Below, piece after piece: positions 59,833-64,000 of a stretch of DNA of 64,000 nt. A model generated the notes under the pieces. It worked only from the letters and a program-made list of their open reading frames with translations. It had not been told where the DNA came from and made no database searches. The position numbers were made by a program, and so were the translations under genes. Numbering within the stretch: the first letter of the stretch is position 1; each line of letters opens with the position of its first letter. Source of the stretch: Fibrobacter succinogenes. Lineage in GTDB: Bacteria; Fibrobacterota; Fibrobacteria; Fibrobacterales; Fibrobacteraceae. The DNA is taken from contig CACYRP010000031.1 of the NCBI GenBank assembly GCA_902776765.1, positions 23,184 through 87,183 of the forward strand, read 5' to 3'.

Positions 59833-62241
59833 TTATTGGATATAGTGGCGCAATGTTTTGCCAGCGGACGTGTATTCGATCACAATAACATGGGCGGCAG
59901 GCATTTTAGCGGGCTTGCGGTCGCCTGCGAAAAGCGGGCGCCCCTGAATGTCAAAGATGCGGTAGAAGCCGGCCTCGGCTTCGGTCGCGCGCTGCATGGC
60001 GAAAGGCGCAATGCCGATCGTTCCGCAAGATTCCGGGTCTTCGCCCGGAATGACCACACAAGCGTCGCTACTAGATTCCACAGGGGGCTGCGCACTCGAA
60101 GATGACGCCACGACACTCGAACTGGATTTTACAACAGCGCTAGAGCTGGATTCCGCGACCGCAGAACTGCTGGATTCCGCCGAACCCTCGACAGTAAAGG
60201 TCACGTATTCGCTCATCCATGTGAGCCCGGAATTGTCAGTGACGACAGCGACTGCAGAATGCATTCCAGGCTCCACGCCCTCGACGCTCACCTGGTACGG
60301 AGCCGCATTTGCCGTGCCCACCAGCGTATTGCCCACGTAAAACGCCACGCTCTTCACCGTTCCGTCATTGTCTTTGGCATCGGCTTTCAGCGTCACCGTC
60401 GCGCCCGCATTAAACTTCGCACCCGCCGCAGGGGCGGTCAAGGTAACGCTTGCCGCCTTGTTGCTCTGACCAAAAACCTGATTGTATTCGGGCATTTTGC
60501 CGTAGCGGCCACCCACGCCCGAGAGTGTCGGGATTTCTTTCGGGAGGTTTGCGACATCGCGCTTTTCAAAAGAATAACTCGGATTGAATGTTTCTGCAGT
60601 CGGGATTCCGCTCTTGACCGTTCCCTTGTAGCGGTGCTGTTGCTTGGTGTCTTTCCCAAACGAAACTCCGCTAAAGTAAACATAGCCGTTGTCGCCCCAT
60701 TCAGCAAGGTAGCCTTGCCCATTGTCGATGTAGCTGTTTTCGTAACGCACGTAGGCCTTGGCATTTGCGCTATGGCCGTCGGCACCGGCAACAAAAAAGC
60801 GATTGTAATTGACGTACTGGTTGTACAGATGAACTTGTGAACCGTTGACCTCGCCCGTGACCTTCGGAACACGCCCGTAAGTGTTGTGCCAGTAATTGTT
60901 CGCATAGGTCAAGCGCGCATCTTCGACAAGCGCCATGTAAGGGTCGGTTCCCCAGCAGTTGTATTCATTCGCACCGTCAAAATCCAAATAGCTAATGGTT
61001 GCGTTATCGACAAATTCCATATCCATGCCATCAGAAATCCACTTGTAACTGATATGATCCGCCCAGAAATTTTTGACGTGCTTATCGGCGGTGCCCACTG
61101 TTTCAAGACCGTCGCCGCCTTCGATCAAGTGCGGGTTCACATCGTAAATGGCGAGGTTGCGGTAAATGTGGTTGCTAGCGCCTTCGTTTGTACGCACCGC
61201 AATAGCAGCACCGCGCAAGTTCGCGCCACGACCCATGCCCACCAAACTCTTGTTCGCCTTGGTCGTAATCCAGTTATCCCACTTTTGCAGATTTTCGCTT
61301 TCCTGCACAATCTGCACTCCCGCTTCCGTCAAATCGCTGCAGCTGTTCGCCTTGAATGTGATGCGGTAGAAGGTGTTGGTCTTACCGGTCACGCGGTTCT
61401 TTTCGGTACAAGCCGTTTTGCACCAAGTGCGGCCCTTGCTTTTCGCTTCGGTAACAGCGTTGCGGAACTGCCTGAAATCGTACGTACCTTCGGGCACGAG
61501 GATTGTCACGGCATCGTTACTTTGTAAATACTTTCGGATGCTCGTGGAATCGCTAGCGATAACAATTTTGCCGGCATCGCCGCCCGTTGCAGAAGCACCA
61601 AGACCTTCCGCTTTCACGTAGAACGTATAAAGTAATACCACCGTTGAATCCGTTTCGGCACTCGTCCAAATCCACTTGGCTTGTGTGTTTACAGCAAAGC
61701 CGTTCAGGGAGCCACCGCTCGGAAGTTTGTTGTTCGCGTAGTTCAGAGTTGTCGCGCCTCCCCACTGCGAAAGGTCGCGACCCTTGTTCTTCCACGAGGC
61801 GCTCCCCACGGCAGGTTTCGATTTCCAGTCCGCGCCGGAATAGTAAGACTTGTCAAGGTCGTCAATCTGCACCAAAACGCCAGGGGCACCCTTCCCGTTC
61901 ACACCCACGACAGAAATCGCATTTTCACCGGGAAGAAACGTCATCGGGACAAAACGCACGCGGCCCGCCTGGTTGTCTTCGGCCAAAAGCGCTCCATTGT
62001 GATAAAGCCTGTAACCGCCATCGGCTACAATCCAAATGCCCGGCCCATCGCCCGCGTTGTAGGTCGCCGCAACCAACGGCGAACCGACTTTATCGCCGCC
62101 ACCATAAGCGGCCTCCGACGGAAGATTCACGACTTCCGTCGCTTGAATTTTCGCGGAAGCCTCTGCCGCATGCACTGCAGAAATTCCGAAAAACGAGACA
62201 ACACCCGCAAGCACTATTTGACCAAAACCTTTCATACCCAT
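59833..62241 (-). CDS. Secreted PL1-type pectate lyase with Ig-like domain and Ser linker
   Basis: 802 residues, Shine-Dalgarno GAGGAACA. Signal peptide VVSFFGISAVHAAEA. An N-terminal jelly-roll-like part (about 40-200) is followed by a pectate-lyase beta-helix: KSLVGMGRGANLRGAAIAVR, YRNLAIYDVNPHLIEGGDGL, FWADHISYKWISDGMDMEFV, then VHLYNQYVNYNRFFVAGADG. A bacterial Ig-like domain (SVTLTAPAAGAKFNAGATVT) and SSSS linkers precede a C-terminal domain (YRIFDIQGRPLFAGDRKPAK). The linker includes VVIPGEDPESCG, apparently from an inserted repeat at 60029-60055. Divergent from the second TIGR02147 gene. Confidence 0.88.
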   Translation of the reverse strand: MGMKGFGQIVLAGVVSFFGISAVHAAEASAKIQATEVVNLPSEAAYGGGDKVGSPLVAATYNAGDGPGIWIVADGGYRLYHNGALLAEDNQAGRVRFVPMTFLPGENAISVVGVNGKGAPGVLVQIDDLDKSYYSGADWKSKPAVGSASWKNKGRDLSQWGGATTLNYANNKLPSGGSLNGFAVNTQAKWIWTSAETDSTVVLLYTFYVKAEGLGASATGGDAGKIVIASDSTSIRKYLQSNDAVTILVPEGTYDFRQFRNAVTEAKSKGRTWCKTACTEKNRVTGKTNTFYRITFKANSCSDLTEAGVQIVQESENLQKWDNWITTKANKSLVGMGRGANLRGAAIAVRTNEGASNHIYRNLAIYDVNPHLIEGGDGLETVGTADKHVKNFWADHISYKWISDGMDMEFVDNATISYLDFDGANEYNCWGTDPYMALVEDARLTYANNYWHNTYGRVPKVTGEVNGSQVHLYNQYVNYNRFFVAGADGHSANAKAYVRYENSYIDNGQGYLAEWGDNGYVYFSGVSFGKDTKQQHRYKGTVKSGIPTAETFNPSYSFEKRDVANLPKEIPTLSGVGGRYGKMPEYNQVFGQSNKAASVTLTAPAAGAKFNAGATVTLKADAKDNDGTVKSVAFYVGNTLVGTANAAPYQVSVEGVEPGMHSAVAVVTDNSGLTWMSEYVTFTVEGSAESSSSAVAESSSSAVVKSSSSVVASSSSAQPPVESSSDACVVIPGEDPESCGTIGIAPFAMQRATEAEAGFYRIFDIQGRPLFAGDRKPAKMPAAHVIVIEYTSAGKTLRHYIQ
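60029..60055 (-). repeat. Probable dispersed repeat translated in the PL1 linker
   Basis: The minus strand reads GGTCATTCCGGGCGAAGACC and then CGGAATC; this pattern is familiar from intergenic repeats of related genomes, recalled without a search. It encodes VIPGEDPES. Confidence 0.4.
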
Positions 62242-62422
62242 TGTTCCTCACTTTTGGTTGCATTGGCCCAACTTTTGGTTCGTTCCATTTCCTTGAGGCA
62301 ATTAAGCCAGGCGTTGCGGGCTGGCGTTTGAAGCCCGCATTGGGGGTGATGGAAGACCGCATCGCGGGCTGCAATCAGGGGGATTATTCCCCCATTCTAT
62401 AATCTAGATTGGAAGCGCGCAA

Positions 62423-62440
62423 TTTCAAAGCACTTTGAAA
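62423..62440. promoter_or_regulatory. 18-bp palindrome before TIGR02147b
   Basis: TTTCAAAGCACTTTGAAA: 8-bp arms around CA, followed by CA so that CTTTGAAACA is formed. The same 10 bases occur on the GH26 side of the first module. Confidence 0.6.
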
Positions 62441-62514
62441 CAATACTCCAATTTATCGTTGTTTCTGGACAACGGGAATGTAATGCGTGAATTTTCCGAA
62501 TCGAATTTTTTTCT

Positions 62515-62526
62515 TACATTTAAAGC
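62515..62526 (+). promoter_or_regulatory. -10 hexamer with leaderless spacing before TIGR02147b
   Basis: TACATT (62515-62520), six bases, ATG at 62527; no Shine-Dalgarno. Confidence 0.5.
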
Positions 62527-63375
62527 ATGACCGAAAAGGAACCGACACGAAAAGTCTTCGAATACCTGGACTACCGGGAATTTTTGAGGGACTATTATAA
62601 CGGGAAGAAAGAGGCGAACCCTGCCTTTTCGCTTCGCGTGTTTTCGGACAAAATCGGTTTCAAAGCGAAAGATTTTATCAGCCGCGTGATGAACGGCGAC
62701 AAGAATCTGTCGAACCAGAGCGTTCCCAAAGTCGCGTCGGGACTCAGGCTCGGCAAGCACGAGACAGAATTTTTCATTGCACTCGTGAAGTTCAATCAGG
62801 CAGAAACCACCGACGAACGGAACGCCGCGTTCGAAGAAATGCAAGCCGCGCTCAAGGTCGCGCGCTTCACCGAAAAGCAGCACGTTCTCGGGCACGCGCA
62901 ATACATGGTGTATTCGCACTGGCGACACCTCACCATCCGCAGTCTAATCGGGATGTTCGGATTTAACGGAGATTACGAGGCGCTAGCGAAGATGGTCCAT
63001 CCACACATCACCGCAGACGAGGCGAAAAAGTCCGTCAAGTTGCTCGAGGAATGCGAACTCATCAAGAAGGACAAAAACGGGAAATTCGAGCTGACCGAAA
63101 GCGCCATCACCACAGGCGACCGCACATCAAAACTCGCCCTCCGCGGATTCCACCAGCATTGCCTGAAACTCGCCGCCGACTCCATCGACCGCGACACGCC
63201 GGGCAGCCGCCACATCTCGGGACTCACCCTCGGCATCAGCCAAGAAGGCTACGACCGCATCGTGGAACGCATCAACGCCTTCCGCAAAGAAATCGCGCTC
63301 ATCGCCGAAGAAGACCAGAACAGCGACAAAGTGTTCCAGTTGGAGTTCGCGATGTTCCCCGTCGGCGGGAAATAA
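62527..63375 (+). CDS. TIGR02147-family regulator-like protein (copy b)
   Basis: 282 residues, paralogue of 56069-56914. N-terminal signature VFEYLDYREFLRDYYNGKKE; the XRE-like segment is LRVFSDKIGFKAKDFISRVM then NGDKNLSNQSVPKVASGLRL. The family domain follows (HWRHLTIRSLIGMFGFNGDY, AKKSVKLLEECELIKKDKNG, SGLTLGISQEGYDRIVERIN). It is divergent from the PL1 pectate lyase, repeating the arrangement at GH26. A terminator follows at 63404-63421. Ligand and targets unknown. Confidence 0.82.
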   Translation: MTEKEPTRKVFEYLDYREFLRDYYNGKKEANPAFSLRVFSDKIGFKAKDFISRVMNGDKNLSNQSVPKVASGLRLGKHETEFFIALVKFNQAETTDERNAAFEEMQAALKVARFTEKQHVLGHAQYMVYSHWRHLTIRSLIGMFGFNGDYEALAKMVHPHITADEAKKSVKLLEECELIKKDKNGKFELTESAITTGDRTSKLALRGFHQHCLKLAADSIDRDTPGSRHISGLTLGISQEGYDRIVERINAFRKEIALIAEEDQNSDKVFQLEFAMFPVGGK

Positions 63376-63403
63376 TTTTTCTCTATCAACCAAATGCAAC
63401 AAG

Positions 63404-63435
63404 ACCCGCCTTGCGGCGGGCCTTTGCTGTTTTTG
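63404..63435 (+). terminator. Intrinsic terminator after TIGR02147b
   Basis: ACCCGCC pairs with GGCGGGC (6 bp, CCCGCC/GGCGGG) around TTGC (core 63404-63421), followed by TTTGCTGTTTTT. Confidence 0.75.
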
Positions 63436-63720
63436 AGTTGCTATGTTATAGCGAGATTTGCGAAAGCAATCTAAGCAAGATCAGACAACTTTCTTCCGCT
63501 AAGTATAAGCGAGCGAGACAATTCGCGAAAGTCGTATAATCAAGATTAGACAACTTTCTTCCCGCAAGTTTAATCAAGCAGAACAAGGCGTGGATGCGCG
63601 TAGCGTACTAACGAGACCGTTCGGCTCTACAGCAAATAGGTAACTACGACATCGCCTCACTCCCACCTAAAGGTGGCCATGTACACTAAGGCCTAAAGGC
63701 CAAGTGTCCAAAGGTCGCAA

Positions 63721-63747
63721 AAACCCCGAGCTTTCGCTTCGGGGTTT
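63721..63747. terminator. Terminator-like hairpin
   Basis: AAACCCCGA pairs with TCGGGGTTT around GCTTTCGCT-like loop bases, with A5 before it. Reading leftward it could end the ilvC transcript; reading rightward the T tract is short. Confidence 0.6.
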
Positions 63748-63777
63748 ATTGCTCACAAATGCGCTTTAACACTCTTT

Positions 63778-63868
63778 ATCCCGCTAAGTGGAACCGAGCA
63801 AGACAAAGAACGATTTGGCGTAGCGTACTAAAGCGTACGTGAGCCAAATCGTGATGCAGTATTGCGAA
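63778..63868 (-). repeat. Covarying hairpin element, copy B
   Basis: Arms ACGATTTGGC (63810-63819) and GCCAAATCGT (63843-63852) are perfectly complementary; the 23-nt loop starts GTAGCGTACTAAAGCGTACG. Flanks GAGCAAGACAAAG and CAGTATTGCG match copy A (7478-7552). It ends 3 bp before the stop codon of the minus-strand gene. Confidence 0.75.
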
Positions 63869-63870
63869 GC

Positions 63871-64000
63871 TTACACGACGCGGGTCATGCCGCTCATGCG
63901 GTCGCGGAGCCAAGCACCGACTTCTTCCACCGGATGCTGACGGATGTTCTTGTTCACCTTGATGAGTTCTTCGTTATCGACAGCGTTGGTATTGCCTTCG
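63871..64000 (-). CDS. ilvC: C-terminal end of a protein, probably ketol-acid reductoisomerase
   Basis: Only the last 42 codons lie in the window; the gene continues past the right edge. The end reads NEELIKVNKNIRQHPVEEVG then AWLRDRMSGMTRVV and stops. HP(V/I)E-x-VG-x2-LR-x2-M is the usual end of KARI proteins, the second enzyme of valine and isoleucine synthesis, but 42 residues are thin evidence and other families are possible. The hairpin element copy B begins immediately after the stop. Confidence 0.5.
   Translation of the reverse strand, partial: EGNTNAVDNEELIKVNKNIRQHPVEEVGAWLRDRMSGMTRVV

Larger units (their letters stand above)
62242..62526. other. Regulatory region between PL1 and TIGR02147b
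   Basis: 285 bp, no gene. It contains a hairpin GGGGGA/TTA/TTCCCCC-like at 62378-62393, a perfect palindrome at 62423-62440, a smaller inverted repeat CGTTGT/TTCTGG/ACAACG at 62457-62474, and a TACATT hexamer exactly 6 nt before the TIGR02147 ATG. Confidence 0.6.
63376..63870. repeat. Repeat-rich gap downstream of ilvC and TIGR02147b
   Basis: 495 bp without a recognisable gene. It holds the terminator above, a direct repeat CAAGATYAGACAACTTTCTT (about 63477 and 63541, 64 bp apart), a partial hairpin element at 63541-63615 (GCGCGTAGCGTACTA), two mini-hairpins (CCACCT/AAA/GGTGG and GGCCT/AAA/GGCC), a terminator-like stem at 63721-63747, and the full hairpin element copy B. Confidence 0.65.

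Noticed and set aside
63640..63720. Possible tRNA or small structured RNA
   Set aside because: Only two short hairpins are present; there is no acceptor stem, T-loop or CCA pattern.

Overview
The window looks like a chromosomal segment of a Fibrobacter-type bacterium (Fibrobacterota, anaerobic plant-fibre degraders). The evidence is a set of lineage-typical families: two FISUMP proteins (TIGR02145), two TIGR02147 proteins, one TIGR02171 protein, Ser-rich linkers behind lipoprotein or catalytic modules, and a cluster of pectate lyase-like, SGNH esterase and GH26 mannanase genes. All assignments come from reading the sequence; no database search was run. No tRNA, rRNA, CRISPR array or intact insertion sequence was recognised.

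Layout. 1-3060 is an accessory patch: the end of an Rpn/PDDEXK nuclease gene, two tandem ORF6N genes with duplicated promoters and palindromic operators, and the decayed remnant of a third. 3069-12234 holds htpG behind a perfect sigma-54-type sequence, a FISUMP lipoprotein, YkvA and DUF1846 proteins, an FAD oxidoreductase and an RluA-type pseudouridine synthase. 12388-25357 holds a UvrD/PcrA helicase, a beta-barrel-like protein, ispD, lipoproteins, a three-domain TIGR02171 lipoprotein and pheT. 25673-33843 holds dnaX (with an A10 slippage site), ybaB and a TolC/adaptor/RND efflux operon whose pump lacks the usual proton-relay residues. 34089-50647 is mostly single genes: a GspE-like ATPase, a primase-like protein, murB, VanZ, a FecR lipoprotein, an RlmI-like methyltransferase, an FGGY kinase, a TPR protein, PAP2, an ArsR-methyltransferase fusion and a YfhO membrane protein.

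50718-63375 is the polysaccharide region. A pectate lyase-like protein, an SGNH esterase and a GH26 mannanase are read leftward. Two XRE-like TIGR02147 regulators are each divergent from a catalytic gene (GH26 and an 802-residue pectate lyase), and each such unit carries a lipoprotein of related design. I read these as two paralogous regulator/enzyme/lipoprotein modules. The window ends inside what is probably ilvC.

Much of the non-coding DNA is built from repeats: degenerate tandem heptamers that keep strict 7-bp register, sometimes up to a start codon; a GGTTCGACAAGCTCACC element and a TCATCCTGA...GGATCCAGT element; and a hairpin element with changing arms and a constant loop. Some copies lie in frame inside genes. 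Several genes have a -10-like hexamer 6 or 7 nt before the ATG and no Shine-Dalgarno, which suggests leaderless mRNAs.
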